NCBI RefSeq assembly: GCF_019091455.1
Contig: NZ_JAGXJN010000038.1
Location: 25,282-89,281 of the forward strand
DNA length: 64,000 bases
Reading direction: 5' to 3'
Source: Chitinophaga sp. GbtcB8
GTDB taxonomy: Bacteria > Bacteroidota > Bacteroidia > Chitinophagales > Chitinophagaceae
Shown here: one piece after another, positions 18,742 to 27,601 of the stretch
Numbering within the stretch: the first letter of the stretch is position 1
Layout of the letters: every line of letters starts with the position of its first letter
The notes under the pieces: generated by a model
The model's database searches: none
What the model was told of the DNA's origin: nothing
Seen by the model: only the letters and a program-made list of their open reading frames with translations
Made by a program: the position numbers and the translations under genes

Positions 18742-18891
18742 AGGGAATAATATTAGTTGTTACGAAAGCGGCAAGCTTCCGTTCCAAGTAATATACCAGT
18801 GTGATTTTTAATTACAGATCAATTATTTACATATTTATTTATATGTAGAATGTCCGTTTTTAATACAAACGCTGTCCGGTATTAAAAAACC

Positions 18892-21618
18892 CTACCTCTT
18901 TTTTAACGGCACCAGTCTTACCGGGCCCAATAACCCGGAAGGCGCCGGCGCCCAGTTGGCAGCAGAAAAAGGCTGGTAAAATACATTCACAAAATTGATC
19001 TCGTAGAAAATGCGCCACTCCTTCCCTTGCCTATCGTAAGCGGCTATACGGTTTGCGGGCAGGTTGATCACTTCCACTTCCAGTACATTTTTACCCGGCT
19101 GCAGATATTTACCAATACGTGTGCTGAAAGGCAGCGCCCATAGGGTATCCAGTGGCCGGCCATTTACTGTGATGCGCGCGCTTTCCCGCACATCGCCCAG
19201 CTCCAGCAGCCAGTCATCGGCAGCAGCAGCCGGTTTATCAAAGCTAATGCGGTAACGTGCAGCGCCTGCATAGGTTTTGGCAGCGCTATCCGGCAGCTGC
19301 GTCCAGGAGTATAAGCTATCCAGTGTAAAGGTTTTAGCAATAGCGGGCGTAGTATCTGTAAAAGCCAGCTCCCATTTGCCTGTGAGCGGTTGCGCTTCAG
19401 CTGCCGGTTGCCAGTAAGCCCATGCAGGCCCCTGCAAAGGAAACGCAGCATTGGATGTTTTCAGGATCAGCGATTCACCCGCCTTTAATTGTACGTGTAC
19501 TGCTGCTTTACCTTGCTGTTGGCGAAGCTGCGCAAGCCCGCTGTTGCCGGTATAAGCATCAAACCAGGCAGCGGAAGCAGCGGCTGTGCCTAATGTTATC
19601 CAGCCATCATAATCGTGTGCCTGCTGGTTGGCTATCATGTAATAATGACCGCTAGCGTGCCTGCGGCGGGTGAACCGTAAGCCGCTATCCACCATGGTTT
19701 CCCGGGTTGCGGGCAGCTGTTTTTCCAGGGCCGCGGTAGTAGTGACCTTATTGTTCAATGACTGTTTCAATTGGGTGAATGCCTGTCTGTTTTCTTTCAA
19801 ATGCGACAGCCCGGGTACATCTTTAGGTAAATGATCCAGAAATATAATTTTTGCGCCGGCTTTTGCCAGCTTGTTTAATTGCTGCAAAGTGGCCAGCGGC
19901 ATATATTCACAGGCCGGTACAACAATGGTGCGGTAATGGTTACCGGTGGTTTGTATCTGGCCATTGGCTACTTTAGTTTGCTGCAGCTGCCGGTCAGAAA
20001 TAAAGTCTACGTTATAACCCTTATCTACCAAGGTAGTGGCCACATCATAAAATGGGAAAGGTTTCATCCACTCTGAAGTTTTACCGATCACAAACTGGTA
20101 GTAACGGTCGCTCATAGGCGACTGCCATACATCATACACAGGCCAGTACAATAGGATATCATTATCCGATTCCCCATCCTGCAAAAAAGATTGCGTGCGG
20201 GTAATATAACCGGTGAACGCCGGCATATACCGCCAGAAGGTGTTATAGGGCGAAAATTCCACCGATGCATAGAACAGCCATCCCGGCCATGGCGCATCTT
20301 TAGGGGAATAAGGCGTGCCATGAAAAAGCACATGGTTTATGCCGGACAGCAACAGGTTATCCAGCTCGGGCCTGCATTGCGATAAGGGTGTTTTGAAATG
20401 CTCCGTTAGCCAGGTAAAGGTTTCTGCTGATACATATTTTTTGCCCGTTACATGCGCTGCCGAAGCGGCAAACCTTAGCATCAGCGGGTTGGATTCTGTA
20501 TGCCGGATCTCGTTTGTATCAATGTGCAGGCCCGGTATATTGAAATGGGTGGTGCCGAATGATTCGCACTCCGGCACATCCACAGCAGCATACAGGTCCA
20601 GCAGGTTGGCGGGCGAGCCATGTGCCTGGTTACGTGTAGTGCTGCCCATTTTATGCGCCCAGCTTACCCAGTTATGGGTAAAATTTTCCAGCAGCATATC
20701 AGACATGGTTACACGATAATCGTTCACCACCCTGCGTACCGTATCCGGATCGCCATGCCCCAGGAAAGCCGGTAAATAGTCTTCCAGCTTGTATCCCCTG
20801 CGCTGTGCAAATTCCTGTAGCAGATCGGCCGACCAGTCAGCCCCAAACACTTCATAAGAATCATTGAAAAAGGTATGTGGTACAGGCGCTTTTGTTTTTT
20901 CAAATGCCCTGCTAAAGCCCTGCAAATATTCCGTTACCACTCTTTTTGAAAAGTGGTCCATTACCCAGCCTTCCCCACCCGGTGAAGCACGTTTTACCTT
21001 TTGCCCGGTTTTACCATTGAACAGTGCAACCAGCTGCCAACTGCCGGCAGGCGCGGTCCATTCTAAAACACCGGCGGGGTTAACTTTTGCAGTCAGGTTC
21101 AGGCGCTGCCCCTGCGGGCCGTAGGCCATGAGCGCCTGCAATGGCGCAGGAGGCTGCTTTTCTTTTACATTTGCTTTTATGGGTTCTTTTAAAGATTGCC
21201 CTGCCTGCAGGGTAAATTCTTTAAAGTATACTTTACCGGCTGCATCTTCCAGCGGAATACCAGGGCCGCCAAAGGGCCAGCCGGTACCGGTGTTCATATC
21301 TACGGTCATGCCTAAACGGCTGCTTTCATGAATGGTATAACCCAGCATTTGCATCCAGTGGGGCGATAAAAAATCAATGAACTTATTTTCAAATCCCCTG
21401 GTGCCATAAATAGGCGTGATCTCAACCCCGCCAATGCCGGCCTGCTGCATAGCCTGTAAGTTATAGGCCAGGCCGGGCGTATCCACCGCATTCCCCAGCC
21501 ACCACCAGCGCGTCCAGGGGCGGGTTTCTTTTTGAATGGACGGCCATTTCAATCCCTGGCCAGCAGCCAGGTAACAGCAGCTCAGCAAACAGGCGGTTAA
21601 TAATACGGTCTTTTGCAT
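18892..21618 (-). CDS. GH106 alpha-L-rhamnosidase-like glycoside hydrolase
   Basis: 908 residues from the ATG at 21618, which begins a good signal peptide (MQKTVLLTACLLSCCYLAAG). The frame extends to a TTG at 21630 that I consider less likely. GH106 features are visible: RPWTRWWWLGNAVD, GIGGVEITPIYG and VDMNTGTGWPFGG near the N-terminus, ETFTWLTEHFKTPLSQCRPE and INHVLFHGTPYSP in the catalytic region, and a C-terminal galactose-binding-like sandwich (LELGDVRESARITVNGRPL). The family removes alpha-L-rhamnose from pectic and other plant glycans using a Ca-dependent inverting mechanism. It is 12 nt downstream of the propeller glycosidase gene and the last gene of the PUL 2 run. Confidence 0.88.
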   Translation of the reverse strand: MQKTVLLTACLLSCCYLAAGQGLKWPSIQKETRPWTRWWWLGNAVDTPGLAYNLQAMQQAGIGGVEITPIYGTRGFENKFIDFLSPHWMQMLGYTIHESSRLGMTVDMNTGTGWPFGGPGIPLEDAAGKVYFKEFTLQAGQSLKEPIKANVKEKQPPAPLQALMAYGPQGQRLNLTAKVNPAGVLEWTAPAGSWQLVALFNGKTGQKVKRASPGGEGWVMDHFSKRVVTEYLQGFSRAFEKTKAPVPHTFFNDSYEVFGADWSADLLQEFAQRRGYKLEDYLPAFLGHGDPDTVRRVVNDYRVTMSDMLLENFTHNWVSWAHKMGSTTRNQAHGSPANLLDLYAAVDVPECESFGTTHFNIPGLHIDTNEIRHTESNPLMLRFAASAAHVTGKKYVSAETFTWLTEHFKTPLSQCRPELDNLLLSGINHVLFHGTPYSPKDAPWPGWLFYASVEFSPYNTFWRYMPAFTGYITRTQSFLQDGESDNDILLYWPVYDVWQSPMSDRYYQFVIGKTSEWMKPFPFYDVATTLVDKGYNVDFISDRQLQQTKVANGQIQTTGNHYRTIVVPACEYMPLATLQQLNKLAKAGAKIIFLDHLPKDVPGLSHLKENRQAFTQLKQSLNNKVTTTAALEKQLPATRETMVDSGLRFTRRRHASGHYYMIANQQAHDYDGWITLGTAAASAAWFDAYTGNSGLAQLRQQQGKAAVHVQLKAGESLILKTSNAAFPLQGPAWAYWQPAAEAQPLTGKWELAFTDTTPAIAKTFTLDSLYSWTQLPDSAAKTYAGAARYRISFDKPAAAADDWLLELGDVRESARITVNGRPLDTLWALPFSTRIGKYLQPGKNVLEVEVINLPANRIAAYDRQGKEWRIFYEINFVNVFYQPFSAANWAPAPSGLLGPVRLVPLKKR

Positions 21619-21630
21619 AACGTATCCCAA

Positions 21631-22689
21631 TTATTTTATCTTAAAAATAAAGGCAGAAGCGGTCATATATTGCCCACCCTGCGCTGCGGTGAACAGGTAA
21701 GCAGGCTTACCCTTATGCATTAACAGCTGCGGCCTTTCAAAACGGCCATAACGTTTCAGATGCGGGGCCGGCGCTGGTTCCTGTATGTAATGAGCCGCAT
21801 CGTAATAAGCAATGGATGGCGTGGTCCAATGCAGCCCATCCTTTGCTTCCATATACAAGCCTACCTTTTGACTGTATACGCCCATATCCCGCGCCAGCAT
21901 TTTAAACCGGTCCTGCTCATACCACACAAAAGCATCTTCCAGCTGTTTGTTATCCCCTAATTTAGAAAAATCTATCACCGGGTTCTGCGCATATTTATGA
22001 AATGGGCCTTCCGGCTTACTGGCAATCGCCAGTCCATACTTACGGTTGCCCCGGATGGCAGCTCCGGCATCCCGCTCGTAATCGGCCGTGTTCCATGATT
22101 TGTAGTATAACCAGTATTCGCCATTGGGATGAAACACCAGTGAGGGATTAGTGGTGCAATGATCATCCCAGCTTCCGGTAGCACCCGGTTCCAGGATAGG
22201 CATTTCACTGCGCTGCCAGGGACCTTCCAGGCTGTCTGCAACGGCAAGGCCTATACGTTTGGTATTGGTTTTACCATTGCAATTGCCCATGTAATACAAA
22301 TAATAGCGGTTACCCAGCTTTCGTATATGCGGGTTATGGCAGGTAGTAGCATCCCAAAAGCCGGGGCGTGGCCGCAGCACCGTATCCACATACTCAAACT
22401 TCCCCTCGGGGTGATCTGCTACTGCATGCGCAATCTCCGAACTATTGATCCAGCCGCCCATACCTTTTGCTGCCGGCCAGCGGGAAAAGAACACATGGAT
22501 CTTCCCATCCGGCCCTTCAATGGGGCTGTTACACCATACATACCAGTCCTTCATTTCCAGCGCACGGCCTACAGGATGCAGATGCTTGCTGAATTCAGAC
22601 ACCGGAGCATCCGCACGGTACTGCGCCGCGAGCCTTGCTCCAATCAGAGAACCACCAAGCGTTATAAGAAAATTCCTTCGAGTAAACAT
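21631..22689 (-). CDS. Five-bladed beta-propeller glycosidase (GH43/GH117-like) with Tat-type signal
   Basis: 352 residues. The N-terminus MFTRRNFLITLGGSLIGA has a twin-arginine pattern, so export folded through Tat is likely. The body has regularly spaced blade motifs: DWYVWCNSPIEGPDGKIHVFFS, CHNPHIRKLGNRYYLYYMG, HCTTNPSLVFHPNGEYWLYY and QLEDAFVWYEQDRFKMLARD. These fit the GH43/GH117/sucrase-type propeller superfamily, where acidic residues on the first strands are catalytic. I cannot assign the exact family. It lies between SusD and the GH106 gene, 21 nt after SusD, so probably removes a neighbouring sugar (for example arabinose or galactose) from the same rhamnose-containing glycan. Confidence 0.75.
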   Translation of the reverse strand: MFTRRNFLITLGGSLIGARLAAQYRADAPVSEFSKHLHPVGRALEMKDWYVWCNSPIEGPDGKIHVFFSRWPAAKGMGGWINSSEIAHAVADHPEGKFEYVDTVLRPRPGFWDATTCHNPHIRKLGNRYYLYYMGNCNGKTNTKRIGLAVADSLEGPWQRSEMPILEPGATGSWDDHCTTNPSLVFHPNGEYWLYYKSWNTADYERDAGAAIRGNRKYGLAIASKPEGPFHKYAQNPVIDFSKLGDNKQLEDAFVWYEQDRFKMLARDMGVYSQKVGLYMEAKDGLHWTTPSIAYYDAAHYIQEPAPAPHLKRYGRFERPQLLMHKGKPAYLFTAAQGGQYMTASAFIFKIK

Positions 22690-22710
22690 GCTGTATTAAA
22701 TTACGAATTA

Positions 22711-24198
22711 TCAGTATCCTGCGTTCTGATCATACAGTCCTGGTTTAATATTGATCTCCGTTTGCGGTACGGGATATAAGATAAACTCATTTTTCATGGG
22801 CTTCATCACTTTCTTTTCATCTTCCTTCGCCATCCAGGCATTCATTACAGTTACTACCTTGCCGGTACGTACCAGGTCGTGCCAGCGCAGGCCTTCTGCG
22901 GCAAACTCACGGCGGCGCTCTTCCAGCAGGGTATCTGCATTTACGCCGCTAATGCCGGCCAGCCCTGCACGGGTGCGTACCTGGTTTACAATATCATCCA
23001 CCGTTGCCTGGCTGCCACCCGTATGCAATAAGGTTTCTGCATACATCATCAGCACATCGGTATAGCGCAGTACCGGCTGGTTAATGCCCCAGTCGCGCAG
23101 ATCAACACCATAACGTTTAGGGTCCAGGAACTTTTTGAAATAGTTCTGGTTCACAAAGTTGCCATTCTCATCTGTAAAGCCCTGTATCACGTTAAAGGTT
23201 AAACGTACATCGCCGGCCGGGTAACTGCTAATGAGATCATTGGACACATATTTAAAATCATTGCCACTGGCTACCGGGATCTTGTAGGCCCGCATATAAC
23301 TGCCGGGCAGCATTTCCGCAGGTATTACCGTACCGGTGCCGGTACCGCCGCTTTTAAACTGCACCTCGAACACAGATTCCGAATTGTTCTCATTATCATA
23401 GCTGAAGATCTGCGCGTAGTTATTGATGAAAACATACTTACCGCTGTTGATGATCTCCAACAGCAGGTCGCGGGCTTTGGCATATTCATTGGAATTTAAT
23501 ACCGGGCCTTTATCCAGCAGCACCGGGCCGGAGCGGGTTAAATATACCCGTGCTAAAATACCTTTAGCCGCATACAGGGTAGCCCGGCCTTTACTGCCGC
23601 CACTGTAGGATGCGGGTAATAACTGTGCTGCACTTTCCAGGTCAGCAATGATCAGGTCATAAATTTCCTGCACGCTTGCACGGTTAATACTTTGCGCAGC
23701 TGTAGCGCTAACCAGGTGATCTATTTTAGGCACACCGCCAAAGAAACGAACCAGGTCAAAGTACATGAGCGCGCGTATGAACTTTGCTTCGCCGGTGAAC
23801 TGGTTGCGGATCGTTTCATCCGGCACCTTATCTGCATTGATATTATCCAGCACGGAATTACAGCGCATAATGGTATTATAACAATCGCTCCATGCGCTGG
23901 ACATGAGCGCATTGGAAGAATTGACGGTAAAATTATTTACCGGGTTCCAGTCGTAAGTACCGCCTTCTCCCGGCACATACAAATTATCTGACCGTATTTC
24001 CGACAAAAAGAGATGGCGGGTAGGATAAGTGGACAGCCCGTTGTAAGCCGCATTCACAGCCTGCTCAAAGTCCTGCTGGTTGCGGTAAAAGTTCACCACG
24101 CTGGGATCAGAAATGGGCTTTACATCCAGCTTGTTGGTACAGCTGCCCAACAGGAATGCCACGGTAACCACACCTAATATTTTAAGTAACTGTTGCAT
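22711..24198 (-). CDS. SusD/RagB family glycan-binding lipoprotein of PUL 2
   Basis: 495 residues from the ATG at 24198. The frame stays open upstream into SusC, but this start gives a standard lipoprotein signal with lipobox LLGSC and lies 4 nt after the SusC stop. SusD signatures: YRNQQDFEQAVNAAYNGLS, EAKFIRALMYFDLVRFFGGV and C-terminal LLEERRREFAAEGLRWHDLV. It forms the extracellular lid of the SusC transporter encoded next to it. The stop codon region overlaps a lone copy of the ATTACGAATT word (22696-22710). Confidence 0.95.
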   Translation of the reverse strand: MQQLLKILGVVTVAFLLGSCTNKLDVKPISDPSVVNFYRNQQDFEQAVNAAYNGLSTYPTRHLFLSEIRSDNLYVPGEGGTYDWNPVNNFTVNSSNALMSSAWSDCYNTIMRCNSVLDNINADKVPDETIRNQFTGEAKFIRALMYFDLVRFFGGVPKIDHLVSATAAQSINRASVQEIYDLIIADLESAAQLLPASYSGGSKGRATLYAAKGILARVYLTRSGPVLLDKGPVLNSNEYAKARDLLLEIINSGKYVFINNYAQIFSYDNENNSESVFEVQFKSGGTGTGTVIPAEMLPGSYMRAYKIPVASGNDFKYVSNDLISSYPAGDVRLTFNVIQGFTDENGNFVNQNYFKKFLDPKRYGVDLRDWGINQPVLRYTDVLMMYAETLLHTGGSQATVDDIVNQVRTRAGLAGISGVNADTLLEERRREFAAEGLRWHDLVRTGKVVTVMNAWMAKEDEKKVMKPMKNEFILYPVPQTEINIKPGLYDQNAGY

Positions 24199-24202
24199 AG
24201 GA

Positions 24203-27200
24203 TCAGAATGAAATGTTAAGACCAAGAATGTAAGATTTTGCCAAAGGGAATGCGCCATAATCATCCCCGGAATCATTGATAGCTTCCGGGTTAAAGCCGC
24301 CGTTGTAATGATCTTTACCCCACACATTTTCTGCCGACATATAAATGCGGCCGCTATTTACGCCGGGAATATGCTTCAGCAAACGCGATAAGTTGTATCC
24401 CAGCGTAACAGTGCGCAAACGGAAATAGCTGGCATTGTATAACCAGCGGGAATCCTTCAGGCGGCCGTATTTGATTGGATTGGCCTTGGGCACAATACCA
24501 TTACCGGGATCTGCTTCCGAACGCCAGCGGTCCCGCCAGATACCCAGCGAATTATCTGAAATACCGCTGCCCTGCCGGTCAATAGCACGGCCAAACGTAG
24601 AATAGATCTTGTTGCCCCACTGCCCCTGGAACAGGAAGCTGAGATCAAACCCCTTGTAGTTAAAATTATTAGTGATGCCCCAAACATAAGTAGGGTCAGG
24701 CTGCCCCAGGATCACCGCATCTTTTACATCAATCACTTTGTCGTTGTTAGCATCAAGATATTTGGGGTCACCTGCTTCCTCGCCTGGTATAATGGTGCTG
24801 GATGCCGCTTCTGCAGCTGTTTTCAGGATGCCTATATTTTCCAGCACATAAAAAGCGCCAATGGGCTGGCCTACGGTAGTAATGTGATGGCCCATGTTAT
24901 CGAAATTGCCAAAGATGATAGGCGTGTTGTTAGGTCCCAGCTGCAACACTTTATTGGTGTTATGGCTCAGGTTCATATTAGTGGTCCACTCAAATGCACC
25001 GGTAAAGTTGCGGGTGGAGAGCTCCAGCTCCCAGCCTTTATTACGCACTTTACCAATGTTGGTAATTGCGGTGCTGAAACCGGTAACAGCTGCCACCGGT
25101 ATACTTAACAACAGGTCTGTATTCAGCTTGCGGTAATAATCAAATGACAGGAAAATGCGGTTATCAAACAAACCCAGGTCCAGCCCTGCATCTATGGTTT
25201 CTGATTTTTCCCAGCCCAGGTCAGGATTGGGAATGTTGGTAGCGGTTTGTCCTTTTACCAGCGCGCCTTCGCCGGTGCCTAACACATAATTGGAAAAACC
25301 CAGCAAGCCTATCTGGCTGAAATCGCCAATGTTATTATTGCCTGAAAGGCCCCAGCTGCCGCGCAGCTTCAGCTCACTCACTGCGCCAATGTTTTTCATA
25401 AAAGGCTCTTCCAGCACCCGCCAGCCAGCAGATACAGCGGGGAAAACACCCCACTTGGTATTGGCCCCAAAACGGGAAGAACCATCGCGGCGGATAGAGG
25501 CTGAAAGCAAATATTTATCGCGGAAACCATACTGCACCCTGCCAAAGTAAGAGATGAGGACGTTCTTAGTTTCGCGTGTATACGTGTCTGATAGTGTCAG
25601 GGTAGTAGCGCCGTTCAGGGTATAAATATCATCGGTGCTGTAGTTGGAACCTCCTATGCGCGCTTCTTCAAAATTAGTCTGGTTAAAGGAATAACCGGCT
25701 ACTGCCGCTATATCATGGCTGCCAAAGGTTTTATTATACGATAAGGTGTTTTCATTTACCAGCGTGGTTTTACGGAAAGTGCGGGAGGAGCCGGTACCCG
25801 GGTTCCCGTTCCTGATTATACTGGGTGAAAATGCTTTACGGCGGTAATCTGCATTATCTATGTTCAGCGTGGATTTAAACACCAATCCATCAAACAATTT
25901 ATAATCTCCATAAATACTGCCCAAGGTACGCAGGGTGCGCTCCTCTCCCATCTGCTCCCGTAACACCGCTACAGGGCTTATGGTGGAGCTGGCCCAGGCA
26001 TACCGCGCATTGGGCACCACGCCGGTTTCCAGGCCCACGCTGTCTTCTACAATAGGGGTGGCGCTAACGGCTTTATGCAATTGCGCATCCTTACCTTCTG
26101 CACCAGGATCTGTAACTACGCCATAAGAAGGCGCCAGGTTAAGGCCCAGGTTAATACGGTCATTTACCTTCAGGTTCACATTAGAGCGGAAAGAATATCT
26201 CTTATAACCGGTATAGATCACAATACCATCCTGGTTCAGGTAATCGCCGGAAATGCGGTACGTTATTTTATCCGTACCACCTGAAGCAGACAGCTGGTAA
26301 CTATGCACCAGGCCTTTTTGAAACAGCTCATCCTGCCAGTTAACATACCGCAAACCCGGGTGCCCCGGCTGGTACCAGCGTGCATCATAGATCTTGGAGA
26401 AATCAAAACCACCCAGCTTTTGCCTGCGCAGGGCAGGATCGTCTGTAGCAAGGCGGCCCAGCGCAGGATTTACATAGTTATAATCAATGATCTCGCGGGC
26501 ACGGTCTATCCACTCTTCTGCAGAGAGCATGTCCAGCTTTTTAAGGGTTTGCTGCCAGCCCACATAGGTATTGAACTCCATACGGTTCTTGCCTGCCTTG
26601 CCGGATTTGGTGGTGATGATCACTACGCCGTTGGCTGCACGGGAACCGTAAATAGCCGCGGCAGAAGCATCCTTTAAAACCTGCACGGAAGCAATATCAT
26701 TAGGATTGATATTATCCAGCGCTGAGCCCTGCGAAAAACCGCCGCTGGCACTGGCGCTGGCTACTTCCAGCGGAAAACCATCTATCACGTACAGGGGTTC
26801 TGTACCGGCATTAATAGAACCGGTGCCCCTTACCTTTATCTGGAAACCCTTACCAGGTGCGCCACTGATCTGTTTTACCTGTACGCCGGCCATTTGCCCT
26901 ACCAGCGCCTGGTCAACACGGGCAATGGGCCGCTCATCCAGGTGCTGCGCATTCAGTGTAGCAATAGCGCCGGTTACATTGGCTTTCTTTTGTGTGCCGT
27001 AACCTACCACCAGCACTTCATTCAGGCCCTGGTTACTCTTTAACAGGTTAACCGTAATATTACGTGTGCCCGACACCGTTACCTCCTGCGTATCGTACCC
27101 TACATAGGTGAATACCAGCACAGCGCCTGCGTTTGCAGCAAAGGTAAAATGGCCGGTTGCATCAGTGGAAATGCCTTTGTTGCTGCCCTTAATACGCACA

Positions 27201-27349
27201 TTCACACCGGGCAGCGGAGCATGATCCTGCTCATCCAATACCTGCCCGCTGATGCGGTTATCTTTTTGAAAAGCATAGGTAAATGACTGCGGCAGTAAAA
27301 GCAAACTGCATAACAGCCACCTTAAATAGTGAGAAGTAACATTTTTCAT
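24203..27349 (-). CDS. SusC-family TonB-dependent outer-membrane transporter of PUL 2
   Basis: 1048 residues, full length and intact. Signal peptide, then a carboxypeptidase-like domain (ISGQVLDEQDHAPLPGVNV, about 32-112), TonB-box region LNEVLVVGYGTQKKANVTGA, plug (KVRGTGSINAGTEPLYVIDG, AAIYGSRAANGVVIITT) and barrel ending in LGLNISF. It imports oligosaccharides with the SusD encoded 4 nt downstream. A 41-residue membrane peptide gene lies 52 nt upstream on the same strand. Confidence 0.96.
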   Translation of the reverse strand: MKNVTSHYLRWLLCSLLLLPQSFTYAFQKDNRISGQVLDEQDHAPLPGVNVRIKGSNKGISTDATGHFTFAANAGAVLVFTYVGYDTQEVTVSGTRNITVNLLKSNQGLNEVLVVGYGTQKKANVTGAIATLNAQHLDERPIARVDQALVGQMAGVQVKQISGAPGKGFQIKVRGTGSINAGTEPLYVIDGFPLEVASASASGGFSQGSALDNINPNDIASVQVLKDASAAAIYGSRAANGVVIITTKSGKAGKNRMEFNTYVGWQQTLKKLDMLSAEEWIDRAREIIDYNYVNPALGRLATDDPALRRQKLGGFDFSKIYDARWYQPGHPGLRYVNWQDELFQKGLVHSYQLSASGGTDKITYRISGDYLNQDGIVIYTGYKRYSFRSNVNLKVNDRINLGLNLAPSYGVVTDPGAEGKDAQLHKAVSATPIVEDSVGLETGVVPNARYAWASSTISPVAVLREQMGEERTLRTLGSIYGDYKLFDGLVFKSTLNIDNADYRRKAFSPSIIRNGNPGTGSSRTFRKTTLVNENTLSYNKTFGSHDIAAVAGYSFNQTNFEEARIGGSNYSTDDIYTLNGATTLTLSDTYTRETKNVLISYFGRVQYGFRDKYLLSASIRRDGSSRFGANTKWGVFPAVSAGWRVLEEPFMKNIGAVSELKLRGSWGLSGNNNIGDFSQIGLLGFSNYVLGTGEGALVKGQTATNIPNPDLGWEKSETIDAGLDLGLFDNRIFLSFDYYRKLNTDLLLSIPVAAVTGFSTAITNIGKVRNKGWELELSTRNFTGAFEWTTNMNLSHNTNKVLQLGPNNTPIIFGNFDNMGHHITTVGQPIGAFYVLENIGILKTAAEAASSTIIPGEEAGDPKYLDANNDKVIDVKDAVILGQPDPTYVWGITNNFNYKGFDLSFLFQGQWGNKIYSTFGRAIDRQGSGISDNSLGIWRDRWRSEADPGNGIVPKANPIKYGRLKDSRWLYNASYFRLRTVTLGYNLSRLLKHIPGVNSGRIYMSAENVWGKDHYNGGFNPEAINDSGDDYGAFPLAKSYILGLNISF

Positions 27350-27401
27350 GTTGCGGAATTTTTCAAGTTTAATTAGCGGTTAAGCCAACGGAATGCCCCT
27401 T

Positions 27402-27527
27402 TCATAACAGGAGATAATAGAACAGTACACAAACAATGATGAATACGAGTATTAATAACTTCTCCAGCATTTGCAGCCTTGCAATACGTTTCATTTCTTT
27501 TTGGCGATTATTATTGAGTGGCTCCAT
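27402..27527 (-). CDS. Predicted 41-residue single-pass membrane peptide
   Basis: An ATG at 27527 opens a short frame between the GH31 and SusC genes. It has a charged N-terminal half (MEPLNNNRQKEMKRIARLQ) and a hydrophobic helix that runs to the stop (LLILVFIIVCVLFYYLLL). This basic-then-hydrophobic layout predicts a type II small inner-membrane protein. It is 75 nt after the GH31 stop and 52 nt before SusC, in the same orientation, so probably co-transcribed. It has the same architecture as the peptide at 7328-7435 in PUL 1. No family is recognised. Confidence 0.5.
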   Translation of the reverse strand: MEPLNNNRQKEMKRIARLQMLEKLLILVFIIVCVLFYYLLL

Positions 27528-27601
27528 GTTCAATAACTCATTCACCTAAATTAGCCACCAGTATGCCTCCCCGCCATGGAGTATTGTACAATTGCCTGTG
27601 A

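Noticed and set aside
24199..24327. Longer SusD N-terminus from 24327
   Set aside because: It overlaps the SusC coding end and buries the lipoprotein signal; the ATG at 24198 gives a normal lipobox.
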